A DNA stretch of 64,000 bases, from NCBI GenBank assembly GCA_016788295.1, contig JAEUSY010000031.1:1-64000 (forward strand). Reading direction: 5' to 3'. Shown piece by piece: positions 26,635-35,790 of the stretch. The notes under the pieces are model-generated. The model ran no database searches and was not told the DNA's origin. It worked only from the letters and a program-made list of their open reading frames with translations. This stretch comes from Flavobacteriales bacterium (GTDB taxonomy: Bacteria > Bacteroidota > Bacteroidia > Flavobacteriales_F > PHOS-HE28). The first letter of the stretch is position 1, and each line of letters opens with the position of its first letter. Both the position numbers and the translations under genes were made by a program.

Positions 26635-27501
26635 TCAGCCCAGGTAGGCTTTCAGTACACCGCTTCGGCTGGTATGCTTCATGCGGCGAATGGCCTTCTC
26701 TTTGATCTGGCGTACACGTTCACGCGTCAGGTCGAATTTCTGTCCGATCTCTTCCAAGGTATGCGGCTGGTTGCCGGCCAGTCCGAAGTACAACCTGATC
26801 ACATCCGCCTCGCGGCCTGCAAGTGCGGCCAACGAGCGTTCGATCTCCGTACGCAGGCTGTCCGTCATCAGGCTCTCCAGCGGACTGGGCTGATCGTCGT
26901 TGCGCATCACGTCCATCATGGTGCCGCTGTCGCCATCATCACGCAAGGGTGCATCCATGCTCAGGTGCTTGCCCGTGTTGTTCAGGCTGGTCTTCACCTC
27001 TTCCAGGGTCATTTCCAGCACTTCGGCCAGTTCATGGGCAGTGGGCGGACGTTCATGTTCCTGTTCCAGCTTGGCGAAGGCCTTGTTGATCTTGTTGATG
27101 GATCCGATCTTATTCAACGGCAGGCGCACAATTCGGGCCTGTTCGGCCAGGCTCTGCAGGATCTGCTGGCGGATCCACCACACGGCATAGCTGATGAACT
27201 TGAAGCCGCGCGTTTCATCGAAACGGGTGGCTGCCTTGATCAGGCCCAGGTTGCCCTCGCTGATCAGGTCGGGCAGGCTGAGGCCCTGGCCTTGGTATTG
27301 TTTGGCCACTGAGACCACGAAGCGCAGGTTGGCCTTGGTCAGTTGTTCCAATGCACGTTGATCGCCTTCGCGGATGCGCCTGGCCAGCTCCACCTCCTCT
27401 TGGGCGGTGATGAGCTTGACCCGCCCGATCTCCTGCAGGTATTTATCAAGGGACGGCGTGTCCCGGTTGGTCACCTGTTTGGTGATCTTCAGCTGCCGCA
27501 T
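26635..27501 (-). CDS. rpoD: Primary RNA polymerase sigma factor (Bacteroidota type)
   Basis: ATG 27501 gives 288 residues beginning [10 protein letters not shown], the usual opening of Bacteroidota primary sigma factors; further in-frame starts upstream (27510, 27564) are less likely. It has no long N-terminal region 1.1. Region 1.2 ([10 protein letters not shown]), region 2 ([34 protein letters not shown]), region 3 ([17 protein letters not shown]) and region 4 ([32 protein letters not shown]) are complete. This factor would read the TAnnTTTG promoters found throughout the window. Confidence 0.97.
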   Translation of the reverse strand: MRQLKITKQVTNRDTPSLDKYLQEIGRVKLITAQEEVELARRIREGDQRALEQLTKANLRFVVSVAKQYQGQGLSLPDLISEGNLGLIKAATRFDETRGFKFISYAVWWIRQQILQSLAEQARIVRLPLNKIGSINKINKAFAKLEQEHERPPTAHELAEVLEMTLEEVKTSLNNTGKHLSMDAPLRDDGDSGTMMDVMRNDDQPSPLESLMTDSLRTEIERSLAALAGREADVIRLYFGLAGNQPHTLEEIGQKFDLTRERVRQIKEKAIRRMKHTSRSGVLKAYLG

Positions 27502-27561
27502 TCGTGCCATGTGCGCGTCTTGTGTTTCCGTGGAATGACGCTTTGAACGCGGCGTTAAGCA

Positions 27562-27570
27562 CAAAGGTTA
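27562..27570 (-). promoter_or_regulatory. Possible rpoD promoter element TAACCTTTG
   Basis: This is TA-N3-TTTG, one base longer than the usual spacing, 60 nt before ATG 27501. Confidence 0.3.
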
Positions 27571-27605
27571 CCGGCAGTCCGAGGGAGTGAAGTGCCCTGA
27601 ACGGC

Positions 27606-27630
27606 GAAAGCCGCCCGGTGGGCGGCTTTC
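27606..27630 (-). terminator. Terminator after pnp
   Basis: GAAAGCCGCC and GGCGGCTTTC form a perfect 10-bp stem around a 5-nt loop, 19 bp after the pnp stop. Confidence 0.8.
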
Positions 27631-27649
27631 GATGCTTTCGTAACGCGGC

Positions 27650-29935
27650 TCAGTTCTGGGCCGGGTCGGTGTTCTCGTTGCGCGGGCCATCGTGGTCGCG
27701 GCGGGGGCGGTCGTCGCGGCGCGGACGATCATCCCGGTCACGGCGCGGACGGTCTCCACGGTCGCGGCGCTCACGGCGGTCGCCTTCCATGGCGGGCTCC
27801 CGCTCCACGTAGCCTTCGGGCTTGGGCAGCAACACACGGCGGCTCAACTTCAGTTTGCCGGTGCGCGGGTCCTTGCCCACCACTTGGAACTCGATCACCT
27901 CACCTTCCTTCAGCACGTCCTCCACGCGCTCGATCCGCTTCCAGTCGAGCTCGCTCACGTGCAGCAGGCCATCGGTGCCGGGCAGCACTTCCACGAAGGC
28001 GCCGTAAGGCATGATGGTCTTCACCTTGCCTTTGTAGGTGGCGCCCACTTCGGCCTGGGGCGGGTTGGCAATGGCGTTCACACGGGCCAGGGCGGCGTCG
28101 ATGCTCGCCTTGTTCTCGCTCATGATCTCCACCACACCACGGCCGTCCACTTCGTCGATGCTGATGTGCGCACCGGTCTCGGCCTGGATCTCCTGGATCA
28201 CGCGGCCACCGGGGCCGATAACGGCACCAATGCTCTCTTTCGGGATCTCGATGGTGATGATGCGTGGTGCATGAGGCTTGTAGTCGTCACGCGGCTTGTC
28301 GATCACCTTCAGCATCTCGCCGAGGATGTGCAGGCGACCCTGACGGGCCTGCTCCAAGGCCTGGGCCAGCACCTCGTAGGGCAGACCGTCCACCTTCATG
28401 TCCATCTGCGTGGCAGTGATGCCATTTGCGGTTCCGCAGATCTTGAAGTCCATGTCGCCGAGGAAGTCCTCGTCGCCCAGGATGTCGCTGAGGATCGCGT
28501 GGCGCTTGCCATCGCTGATCATGCCCATGGCGATACCGCTCACTGGGGCCTTGATCTTCACTCCAGCGTCCATCAGGGCCATGGTGCCGCTGCACACGGT
28601 GGCCATCGAGCTGGAGCCGTTGCTCTCCAGGATGTCGCAGTTCAGGCGGATGGTGTAGGGGTTCTCCGGCAATCCGGGGATCATCGGCTTCAGGGCACGG
28701 AGCGCCAGGTTGCCGTGGCCCACCTCGCGGCGACCGGGGCCGCGGATCGGCTTCACTTCGCCCGTGCTGAAGCTGGGGAAGTTGTAGTGGAGCATGAAGC
28801 TCTCGCTGGTCTTCTTGGTGGCCAGGTCCACGGTCTGCTCGTCCATCGAACTGCCCAAGGTCACCAGGTTTATGGCTTGTGTTTCGCCACGGGTGAAGAT
28901 GGCGCTGCCGTGCGTGCCGGGCATCACGTCCACTTCGCCCCAGATCGGGCGGATCTCGGTGGTCTTGCGACCGTCCAAGCGAATGCCATGGTCAAGCACC
29001 ACATTGCGCACAGCCTTCTTCTGGGTCTTCTTGAAGAAGCGGCCCAGCATGGCCTTGTCGGCTTTCTGCTCGTCAGTGAGGGTGGCCAGGCAGGCCTCTT
29101 TCACAGCGGCGAAGTTGGCCGAGCGCTCTTCCTTGCTGCTGGGCTTCATGGCCAGATCGTAGTACTTCTGGTAGCAGAAGTCGTGGATCAGTTGGCCAAC
29201 GGTCTCGTCGTTGTTCTCGTGGTTGTAGGTGCGCTTCACCTGGCTCTTGGCCACGGCGGCGCTCAGCTCGTTCAGGACCTTGCAGTGCACCTTGATGGCA
29301 TCGTGCGCCACCTTGATGGCCTCGATCATGTCGGCCTCCTGCACTTCCTTCATCTCGCCTTCCACCATCAGGATGTCGCTCTCGGTGGCGGCCACGATCA
29401 GGTCGAGGTCGGCACGCTCGGCATCGGCGATGTCGGGGTTGATCATGAACTTGCCGTCCACACGGGCCACGCGCACTTCGCTCACAGGTCCGCCGAAGGG
29501 GATATCGCTCACGGCCAAGGCGGCTGCACCGGCCAGGCAGGCCAGGCTGTCGCTGTGGTTGCGCTTGTCATGGCTCATCAGTGTCACCACCACCTGGGTG
29601 TCGCCATGGAAATCATCGGGGAACAGGGGGCGCAGGGCGCGGTCCACCAAACGGCTCACCAGGATCTCGTGATCGCTGGGACGGTTCTCACGCTTGAAGA
29701 AGCCTCCGGGGAAACGGCCGGCGGCGCTGAACTTTTCGCGGTACTCCACCTGAAGGGGGAGGAAGTCGATGCCCTCGCGGGCCTCTTTGGTGGCCACCAC
29801 CGTGGCCAGCAGGATGGTATCGCCCATCCGTACGGTCACCGATCCATCGGCCTGTTTGGCGAGCACACCGGTCTCGATGGTGATCGCTTTGCCATCGCCC
29901 AGGTCGATGGTCTTGGAAATTCCTTGTGGTCTCAT
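27650..29935 (-). CDS. pnp: Polyribonucleotide nucleotidyltransferase (PNPase)
   Basis: PNPase degrades RNA 3' to 5' by phosphorolysis. The 761 residues show two RNase PH domains ([16 protein letters not shown] and [11 protein letters not shown] in the first, [18 protein letters not shown] and [14 protein letters not shown] in the second), a KH domain ([15 protein letters not shown]) and an S1 domain ([27 protein letters not shown]). It ends in a tail of about 45 residues made mostly of Arg and Asp ([17 protein letters not shown]), which is longer and more repetitive than usual. The order rpsO-pnp is conserved in bacteria. Confidence 0.97.
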   Translation of the reverse strand: MRPQGISKTIDLGDGKAITIETGVLAKQADGSVTVRMGDTILLATVVATKEAREGIDFLPLQVEYREKFSAAGRFPGGFFKRENRPSDHEILVSRLVDRALRPLFPDDFHGDTQVVVTLMSHDKRNHSDSLACLAGAAALAVSDIPFGGPVSEVRVARVDGKFMINPDIADAERADLDLIVAATESDILMVEGEMKEVQEADMIEAIKVAHDAIKVHCKVLNELSAAVAKSQVKRTYNHENNDETVGQLIHDFCYQKYYDLAMKPSSKEERSANFAAVKEACLATLTDEQKADKAMLGRFFKKTQKKAVRNVVLDHGIRLDGRKTTEIRPIWGEVDVMPGTHGSAIFTRGETQAINLVTLGSSMDEQTVDLATKKTSESFMLHYNFPSFSTGEVKPIRGPGRREVGHGNLALRALKPMIPGLPENPYTIRLNCDILESNGSSSMATVCSGTMALMDAGVKIKAPVSGIAMGMISDGKRHAILSDILGDEDFLGDMDFKICGTANGITATQMDMKVDGLPYEVLAQALEQARQGRLHILGEMLKVIDKPRDDYKPHAPRIITIEIPKESIGAVIGPGGRVIQEIQAETGAHISIDEVDGRGVVEIMSENKASIDAALARVNAIANPPQAEVGATYKGKVKTIMPYGAFVEVLPGTDGLLHVSELDWKRIERVEDVLKEGEVIEFQVVGKDPRTGKLKLSRRVLLPKPEGYVEREPAMEGDRRERRDRGDRPRRDRDDRPRRDDRPRRDHDGPRNENTDPAQN

Positions 29936-29978
29936 CTTCGTCTTCGTTTTTCCTCTTGTTGCCTACATGTAAATGAAA

Positions 29979-30005
29979 GGGGCGACCGTGCCTCACGATC
30001 GCCCC
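29979..30005 (-). terminator. Hairpin between rpsO and pnp
   Basis: GGGGCGA pairs with TCGCCCC and CGTG with CACG inside, separated by a 1x1 internal loop, with a 3-nt apical loop. It may be a leaky terminator or an RNA-processing site controlling pnp expression, as known for rpsO-pnp in enterobacteria. Confidence 0.6.
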
Positions 30006-30062
30006 CCTTTCGATCAGGATGTGCCTACTTGAGATGCCGGTGCTCCGGCACTCCCTCGTGTC

Positions 30063-30332
30063 TTACTTGCGCAGACCAAGCTTCGCAATGATCGCGCGGT
30101 AACGCTCGATGTCATACATCTTCAGGTAGTTCAGCAATTGCTTGCGCTTGCCTACCATGGTCATCAGCGCCTTTTCGGTGCCGTGGTCCTTCTTGTTGGT
30201 TTTCAGGTGCCCGGTCAGGTGGTTGATGCGCTCGGTGAAGAGTGCGATCTGGCTCTCGGCCCCACCGGTGTTCTTCTCGGAACCGCCGTGCTGCGTGAAA
30301 ATGGCCTTTTTGGCTTCGCTCGTCAGGTACAT
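30063..30332 (-). CDS. rpsO: 30S ribosomal protein S15
   Basis: The 89 residues match normal S15 length. The rRNA-contacting motif HGGSEKNTGGAESQIALFTE and the helix TERINHLTGHLK are intact, followed by KRKQLLNYLKMYDIERYRAI. S15 binds 16S rRNA early in 30S assembly. It has its own exact TATCTTTG promoter element 19 nt before ATG 30332 and lies directly upstream of pnp. Confidence 0.98.
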   Translation of the reverse strand: MYLTSEAKKAIFTQHGGSEKNTGGAESQIALFTERINHLTGHLKTNKKDHGTEKALMTMVGKRKQLLNYLKMYDIERYRAIIAKLGLRK

Positions 30333-30351
30333 GGTCGTTCGTAACAGGCGG

Positions 30352-30359
30352 CAAAGATA
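30352..30359 (-). promoter_or_regulatory. Bacteroidota -7 element TATCTTTG before rpsO
   Basis: An exact consensus ends 19 nt before ATG 30332. The bases just after it are shared with the fbaB promoter (14 nt identical: CTTTGCCGCCTGTT). Confidence 0.6.
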
Positions 30360-30401
30360 GACCTTTTCCCGATCCGGCCATACCCCTCCCCGAAAGTGGC
30401 C

Positions 30402-31247
30402 TTAGCTCCTGAACATCAGGAAGGTCTTCGCCAGGAAGGCCTTGAGGTCCTTGCGGTGCACGATCTTGTCCAGGAAGCCGTGTTCCAGCACGAATTCGCT
30501 GGTCTGGAAGCCCTCGGGAAGGTCGCGGCCGATGGTCTCGCGCACCACCCGGGGCCCGGCGAAGGCCACCAGGGCCTTGGGTTCGGCGATGTTCAGGTCG
30601 CCCAGCATGGCGAAGCTCGCGGTTACGCCCCCCGTGGTGGGGTCGGTGACAATGCTGATGTAGGGCAGCTTCTTTTTGGCCAGCAGTGTCAGCTTGGCGC
30701 TGGTCTTGGCCATCTGCATCAGGCTGAAGCCGGCCTCCATCATGCGTGCACCACCGCTCTTGCTGATGATGATCAGCGGGCACTTACGTTTCAGGGCCTG
30801 GTCGGCGGCCAGGGCGATCTTCTCGCCTACAACGCTGCCCATGCTTCCCCCGATGAAGCGGAAGTCCATGCAAGCGATCACCACCATATGCTTGTCCAGC
30901 TTGCCTTCTGCGGCTTTCAAGGCATCGTTCAGGCCGGTGCTCTTGCGTGTGGCCGCAAGACGGTCAACGTATTTCTTGGTGTCCTCGAAGGTCAGCGGGT
31001 CACCGGCCACAAGGTCGGCACCGATCTCGGTGTACTTCTGTTCGTCGAACAGCAGGGCGAAGTATTCCGCGCTGCCGATCTTCTCGTGGTGGTCGCACTT
31101 GGCACACACCCACAGGTTGTTCTCGTGGTCCTCGGAGGTCATGATCTCCGAGCATTCGGGGCACTTGTACCAGAGGCCCTCGGGGGTCTCTTTCTTGTCC
31201 TCCGTACTGGTGGTGATGCCTTCCTTGACGCGTGTGAACCAGCCCAT
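30402..31247 (-). CDS. accD: Acetyl-CoA carboxylase carboxyltransferase subunit beta
   Basis: AccD with AccA transfers the carboxyl group from biotin to acetyl-CoA, making malonyl-CoA for fatty acid synthesis. The 281 residues begin with the zinc ribbon CPEC (C29, C32) and CAKC (C48, C51), then the crotonase-like core with FIGGSMGSVVGEKI, SGGARMMEAG, TDPTTGGVTASFA and the carboxybiotin/CoA region AFAGPRVV-ETIG. It follows fbaB by 45 bp in the same direction and is probably co-transcribed with it. Confidence 0.97.
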   Translation of the reverse strand: MGWFTRVKEGITTSTEDKKETPEGLWYKCPECSEIMTSEDHENNLWVCAKCDHHEKIGSAEYFALLFDEQKYTEIGADLVAGDPLTFEDTKKYVDRLAATRKSTGLNDALKAAEGKLDKHMVVIACMDFRFIGGSMGSVVGEKIALAADQALKRKCPLIIISKSGGARMMEAGFSLMQMAKTSAKLTLLAKKKLPYISIVTDPTTGGVTASFAMLGDLNIAEPKALVAFAGPRVVRETIGRDLPEGFQTSEFVLEHGFLDKIVHRKDLKAFLAKTFLMFRS

Positions 31248-31292
31248 GGTGTACGTTGATCGATGTGTTGGAAGCCGCGCTGTCGGGGATGA

Positions 31293-32363
31293 TCAGGCGA
31301 TGGTGATCTGCTTGTCCAGGTAAACGTCCTGGATCGCGTTCAGCAGTTGCACGCCCTCGTTCATGGGGCGTTGGAAGGCCTTGCGACCGCTGATCAGGCC
31401 CTGTCCGCCGGCGCGCTTGTTGATCACGGCGGTCTTCACGGCCTCTGCCATGTCGCTGGCGCCGCTGCTGGCACCACCGCTGTTGATCAGGCCGATGCGG
31501 CCCATGTAGCAGTTGGCCACCTGGTAGCGGCACAGGTCGATCGGGTGATCACTGCTGAGGTCGCTGTAGACCTTCTTGTGGGTCTTGCCGTAGCCGTTCA
31601 GGGCATTGTAACCACCATTGCTTTCGGGTAGTTTCTGCTTGATGATGTCGGCCTGGATGGTCACGCCCAAGTGGTTGGCCTGTCCGGTAAGGTCGGCGGC
31701 GGTGTGGTAGTCCTTGCCATCCACTTTGAAGCCCGGGTTGCGCAGGTAGCACCACAGGATGGTGGCCATGCCCAGCTCATGTGCATGCTGGAAGGCCTCT
31801 GCGATCTCGGTGATCTGGCGGGTGCTCTCGTCGCTGCCGAAGTAGATGGTGGCACCCACGGCCACGGCACCCATGTCCCACGCGCTCTCCACGGTGCCGA
31901 AGAGCACCTGGTCGAACTTGTTGGGGTAGGTCATCAGTTCGTTATGGTTGATCTTCACCACGTACGGGATCTTGTGGGCGTACTTGCGTGCGCTGGCGGC
32001 CAGCACGCCGTAGGTGGAGGCCACCGCATTGCAGCCGCCTTCCAACGCCAGCTTCACGATGTTCTCGGGATCGAAGTAGGCCGGATTGGGCGCGAAGCTG
32101 GCCCCGCCGCTGTGCTCAATGCCCTGGTCAACGGGCAGGATGCTCATGTAGCCCGTGTTGGCCAGGCGACCGGTGCCATACAAGGCTTGCAGGCTGCGCA
32201 GCACCTGGGGGCTGCGGTTGCTCTGTGCGAAGCTGCGGTCAATGAAATCGGCTCCCGGCAGGTGCAGGGTGCTCTTGTTGATGGTCTTGCACTCGTGGCC
32301 CAACAGGTTGCTGGCCTCGCTGCCGAGGAGTTCTTCGATCTGGCCGGTCTTCAGGGTCTGCAT
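31293..32363 (-). CDS. fbaB: Class I fructose-bisphosphate aldolase (FbaB/DhnA type)
   Basis: This aldolase cleaves fructose 1,6-bisphosphate through a Schiff-base lysine. The 356 residues look like the archaeal/DhnA class I family: [11 protein letters not shown] near residue 75, VVKINHNEL (a candidate for one of the active-site lysines), [23 protein letters not shown] and [12 protein letters not shown] near the phosphate site. It lacks the His ligands of class II zinc aldolases. The promoter is TAGCTTTG, 26 nt upstream. Together with pfkA it supplies two successive glycolytic steps. Confidence 0.93.
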   Translation of the reverse strand: MQTLKTGQIEELLGSEASNLLGHECKTINKSTLHLPGADFIDRSFAQSNRSPQVLRSLQALYGTGRLANTGYMSILPVDQGIEHSGGASFAPNPAYFDPENIVKLALEGGCNAVASTYGVLAASARKYAHKIPYVVKINHNELMTYPNKFDQVLFGTVESAWDMGAVAVGATIYFGSDESTRQITEIAEAFQHAHELGMATILWCYLRNPGFKVDGKDYHTAADLTGQANHLGVTIQADIIKQKLPESNGGYNALNGYGKTHKKVYSDLSSDHPIDLCRYQVANCYMGRIGLINSGGASSGASDMAEAVKTAVINKRAGGQGLISGRKAFQRPMNEGVQLLNAIQDVYLDKQITIA

Positions 32364-32389
32364 GCGCGTGTTCCGTTTTGAACAGGCGG

Positions 32390-32397
32390 CAAAGCTA
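32390..32397 (-). promoter_or_regulatory. Bacteroidota -7 element TAGCTTTG before fbaB-accD
   Basis: An exact TAnnTTTG ends 26 nt before ATG 32363. Confidence 0.6.
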
Positions 32398-32450
32398 AGG
32401 AAAGGCCCCAGCGGGGGGAAAGGATGTGGAAGCCCCCCTTGAAGGAGCGG

Positions 32451-34970
32451 TCAGAACGGATACCCGATACCCAGGTTGAAGTTGAACTGCGGCTTATAGC
32501 CAGCGTAGATGCCGTTCGCTGCTGCCCTCGCCTCGAACTCCTCCTTGGGCTGAAAGAGCCAGCGTTCGCCTTTGGGCAGTGAAGGGTCCTTGGTCTGCAG
32601 GCCGAGGTCGAAGCGGACGATCAGGAAGTCGAAGTTGAGACGTGCCCCGAAGCCCGTGCCCACGGCCAGTTCGCCAATAAAGTCCTGGTCGATCCCGCTT
32701 CCGGGCTTCGCGGGGTCTTCTTTCCAGTTCCAGATGTTACCGATGTCAGCGAAGAAGGCGCCTTCCAGGTAGTAGAACAGCTTGAAACGATACTCCACGT
32801 TACCCTCAATGCGGATCTCGCCGATACGGTCAAAAGCGATCAGCGGGGCACTGTAAGAGCCGGGACCGATGGAGCGCGCACGCCAGGCCCGCAGACCGTT
32901 GGCGCCGCCCACGAAGAAGCTGCTCTCGAAGGGCAGCACGCCGAGGTTGCCATAGGGCACCCCGAACCCTCCGGCCGCGCGGAAGGCGACACTGCTTTTG
33001 GAGTGGATGATGTGCAGCCAGCGGAGGTCGGCGTCCACCTTCACGTATTCCGCATAGCGCACACCCGCCACGGTGTTGAAGGTGTTGCCGCTGGTGTCCG
33101 TGGCCTCGGCGCTCAACCAGCGAGGTATCGGCAGGCCCAGCGGGTGGCCGGCCCATTCCACCGCCAAACGACTGAAGTAGGAGGTGCGCTTGGCGGCCGA
33201 CCCCTGTTGCCGCGTGTTGGTCACCAGTTGCCCACGCAGACCGGCGATCAAGTGGTCCGTGTAGCTATCGGTCAGCACGGGGTCGTTGGCCTCTTTCAGA
33301 TAGCGCTGGAAATCGGGGCTCAGCAGCGGTATGCGGATCACGTTCACCTCGGCGGGGAACACGCTTACGGTGCGCGTGCGGCTCTCCAGCCATTCGTAAC
33401 CGAAGGAGAGCTTGGCCAGGTTGCGGCTGTAGTCGGGCCTGCGCTGGTAGTTGTAGATCGCGCTGAGCAGGGTGCGCGGTGCCGCTTGTCCCGAGAACCG
33501 TTCTCGCTTCACCGGCAACAGGAAGTAGGGAAATCTCAGGGTCAGTTCGGGGCCGATGTCCACCGTGTTGAACAGGCCCGAGCTGGTGAGGCTTCCGGTG
33601 GTGGCATCCTCCACGGGTTGCGAGGCGCTTGTGAGGCTTTGCTGCGCTTCAAGACCAAGGGTGAACTGCGCTTGCAACGACACCATGGTGCGGAACAGGT
33701 TACGGTGCTTGTATGCAAGGCTCACCGATGTGCCCAGAGCGCCGCCCCGGTTGGTACCTGCACCTTCCAGCGACATGCTCTGCGACCTTCCGGGCACCAG
33801 GTCGATGAAGGCATTGGCACGGCCTTTCCCGCCGGCATTCGTGGTGTCGTAGGAGATGTCCACCCGGTCGAACACCTGCAGTGCGGTCAGGCGTCGGTAG
33901 GTGCGGTCCGCGTTATTCTGGCTGAAGCGCTCGTTGGGCTTCAGGAACACATCGTTCAGCAGTGCGTTCGTCTTGAAGCGACCGAACCGGTCCCTCAAGA
34001 TCAGGTAGCCGGCCTGTTCCGTCGTGTCCAACACCATGGTCTGCCCACGCACCGGACGGGCCATGGTCACAGAAACGCTGTTGATGGTGTACGGCGTGCC
34101 TTGTGAGGTGCCTTCAAGTCCCCTTTCGTTGCGCGGATAGTTCACCCGTTCCAGCCGCAGCGTGATGTCCACCTGATGGTCGCCCACCGTGGTGTCGGCC
34201 TTGTAGTTCACCAGTTCGCGGGTGAAGTAGAGGTAGCCGATGTTGCGCAGGTGGTCGGCAATGCGCGATCGTTCCTGATCGAGCACATCGGCGTCGAAAC
34301 GGGCACCCGTGCGCAGCAGACTGTTCTCCCAAGTGGCCTTCACATATTCCCTGATGAGCGGATCATCGAGCGTGTAGTTGATGTTGCGCAGGTGATAGGG
34401 CCTGCCTGCCCGCACATGGAACTCCAAATCACGCTTCGGCGTGTCGTACGGCTTTCCCCACTCACCCCAAAGGCGAATGCGCCGCGGTCGGTCCCGGACG
34501 GTGTCCGTCACAACGGCGTTGAACCAGCCTTCCTTGTTCAGGTAAAGGCGCATCTGGTCCACGGATCGTTCGGTCAGCTCGGGGTTCAGCAGCACGGGTG
34601 GTTCGCCCACATCGTTCCGCAGCCATTCACCCATGGTGCGTTTGTAGGGCTTGGCGGGTTTTCCACGCTCTACGCGTGCCTCGTTCCGTTCGTCGGTGCG
34701 TTGGTCCTTGCGGGCCTTTTTGCGGGCCATGCGTTCCGGGTCCGGCAGCCCGTACATGGCCAGGTGGAAGCGCATGCCCACAATGCGTTTGTTGGGCTTT
34801 TGCTTGATGATGGCCTCCAACTCCACCGGGTCCACGCTCTTGTCGTGCATCACCACCCGGGTGCCGTTCAGCAGGTGGCTGCCGACCGGAACACGTTTGG
34901 TGGGGTCGCAGCCGGCTAGGAGCAGCATTCCCGACAACGCGGCGGCGATATGGATGTTGAAGGTCCGCAC
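32451..34970 (-). CDS. tamL: TamL: lipidated BamA/TamA-family outer-membrane assembly protein
   Basis: The protein has 839 residues. The signal peptide ends in a lipobox, LLLAGC (lipidated C21), followed by DPTKRVP, a pattern typical of Bacteroidota TamL. POTRA-like repeats fill about residues 30-400 (RAGRPYHLRNINYTLDDPLI, GTPYTINSVSV). The C-terminal half is a surface-antigen (D15/Omp85) barrel with LRAWRARSIGPGSYS (position of the conserved insertion loop), EGNVEYRFKL and a final FNFNLGIGYPF ending in the aromatic signature. TamL with TamB inserts or moves proteins and lipids in the outer membrane. GTG 34970 is the only start, since an in-frame stop lies 18 nt before it. The SpoU methyltransferase gene lies divergent to it. 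Confidence 0.9.
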   Translation of the reverse strand: MRTFNIHIAAALSGMLLLAGCDPTKRVPVGSHLLNGTRVVMHDKSVDPVELEAIIKQKPNKRIVGMRFHLAMYGLPDPERMARKKARKDQRTDERNEARVERGKPAKPYKRTMGEWLRNDVGEPPVLLNPELTERSVDQMRLYLNKEGWFNAVVTDTVRDRPRRIRLWGEWGKPYDTPKRDLEFHVRAGRPYHLRNINYTLDDPLIREYVKATWENSLLRTGARFDADVLDQERSRIADHLRNIGYLYFTRELVNYKADTTVGDHQVDITLRLERVNYPRNERGLEGTSQGTPYTINSVSVTMARPVRGQTMVLDTTEQAGYLILRDRFGRFKTNALLNDVFLKPNERFSQNNADRTYRRLTALQVFDRVDISYDTTNAGGKGRANAFIDLVPGRSQSMSLEGAGTNRGGALGTSVSLAYKHRNLFRTMVSLQAQFTLGLEAQQSLTSASQPVEDATTGSLTSSGLFNTVDIGPELTLRFPYFLLPVKRERFSGQAAPRTLLSAIYNYQRRPDYSRNLAKLSFGYEWLESRTRTVSVFPAEVNVIRIPLLSPDFQRYLKEANDPVLTDSYTDHLIAGLRGQLVTNTRQQGSAAKRTSYFSRLAVEWAGHPLGLPIPRWLSAEATDTSGNTFNTVAGVRYAEYVKVDADLRWLHIIHSKSSVAFRAAGGFGVPYGNLGVLPFESSFFVGGANGLRAWRARSIGPGSYSAPLIAFDRIGEIRIEGNVEYRFKLFYYLEGAFFADIGNIWNWKEDPAKPGSGIDQDFIGELAVGTGFGARLNFDFLIVRFDLGLQTKDPSLPKGERWLFQPKEEFEARAAANGIYAGYKPQFNFNLGIGYPF

Positions 34971-35027
34971 GGAGGGCTGGTCTGCCTATTTTGCGCTCCG
35001 TTCCAGCTGCCGCTGAAGGGGCAGCGC

Positions 35028-35035
35028 CAAAGATA
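35028..35035 (-). promoter_or_regulatory. Bacteroidota -7 element TATCTTTG before tamL
   Basis: An exact consensus on the reverse strand, 57 nt before GTG 34970 and only 8 nt before the forward start at 35044, so the two divergent genes share a very short control region. Confidence 0.55.
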
Positions 35036-35043
35036 TCCGACCC

Positions 35044-35790
35044 TTGAGCACCAAGGCCGATCTGAAGTTCGTGCGCTCATTGCACCAGAAGAAGGTGCGC
35101 GAGGCCGAGGGCCTGTTCCTCGTTCAGGGTCCCAAGCTCGTGGGCGAACTGCTCGCCAGTGGGTGGCCCGTTCGTTCCCTGTACGCCACCGCCGATATGG
35201 CGGCGCAACTCCGCTTGAACGACGCCGAGGTGCTGCCCGCGCACGAACTGGACCGCTTGGGCACATTGGAGAACGGCAACAGTGTGGTGGCCGTAGTGGA
35301 ACGTCCTTCTCCAAGCTCGTTCGCGCCCTTGGGCACCGATGAACTTGTGCTCGCCCTCGATGGCGTGGCCGACCCCGGCAACCTGGGCACCGTGCTCCGC
35401 ATCGCCGATTGGTTCGGCATCGCTCGAGTGCTCTGCGATCGCGCCAGCGTGGAGGTGTTCAACCCCAAATGTGTGCAGGCCAGCATGGGTGCCGTGTTCC
35501 GCGTGGCCGTTCATTATGTGGACCTGGCCGGGGTGTTGGAACGCGAACGTGCCGCAGGTGCCACGCTATACATCGCCAGCATGGAGGGCCGCAGTGCATT
35601 CGACCTGCAATTGCGTCGACCGGCCATCCTGGTGCTGGGCAGCGAGTCGCACGGAGTTTCAGCACCTGTGCGTGCCCTGCGTGGCGAAACGATATCGGTG
35701 CCGCGCGTGGGTGCTGCCGAATCGCTGAACGTGGCCATGGCCGCGTCGGCGCTGTGCATGGAGTTCACGCGTCAGCGGACCACACCGTAG
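35044..35790 (+). CDS. SpoU/TrmH-family RNA 2'-O-ribose methyltransferase
   Basis: The protein has 248 residues. The start is TTG at 35044: the sequence from there (STKADLKFVRSLHQKKVREA) is the conserved RNA-binding opening of this family, whereas the first internal ATG would remove 50 residues. The SPOUT knot motifs are all present: LDGVADPGNLGTVLRIADWF (motif 1), LVLGSESHGVS (motif 2) and SVPRVGAAESLNVAMAASA (motif 3). It would methylate a ribose in rRNA or tRNA using S-adenosylmethionine; the exact nucleotide is unknown. It is divergent from tamL, and its last 19 bp overlap the end of the convergent FAD gene. Confidence 0.92.
   Translation: MSTKADLKFVRSLHQKKVREAEGLFLVQGPKLVGELLASGWPVRSLYATADMAAQLRLNDAEVLPAHELDRLGTLENGNSVVAVVERPSPSSFAPLGTDELVLALDGVADPGNLGTVLRIADWFGIARVLCDRASVEVFNPKCVQASMGAVFRVAVHYVDLAGVLERERAAGATLYIASMEGRSAFDLQLRRPAILVLGSESHGVSAPVRALRGETISVPRVGAAESLNVAMAASALCMEFTRQRTTP

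Noticed and set aside
25921..27312. 463-codon forward-strand frame across rpe and rpoD
   Set aside because: It spans two well-supported reverse-strand genes and their terminator, so it is an antisense artefact.
27692..30091. 799-codon forward-strand frame opposite pnp
   Set aside because: It mirrors the pnp reading frame in a G+C-rich gene and is rich in His, Val and Gly from antisense codons. pnp is fully supported by motifs.
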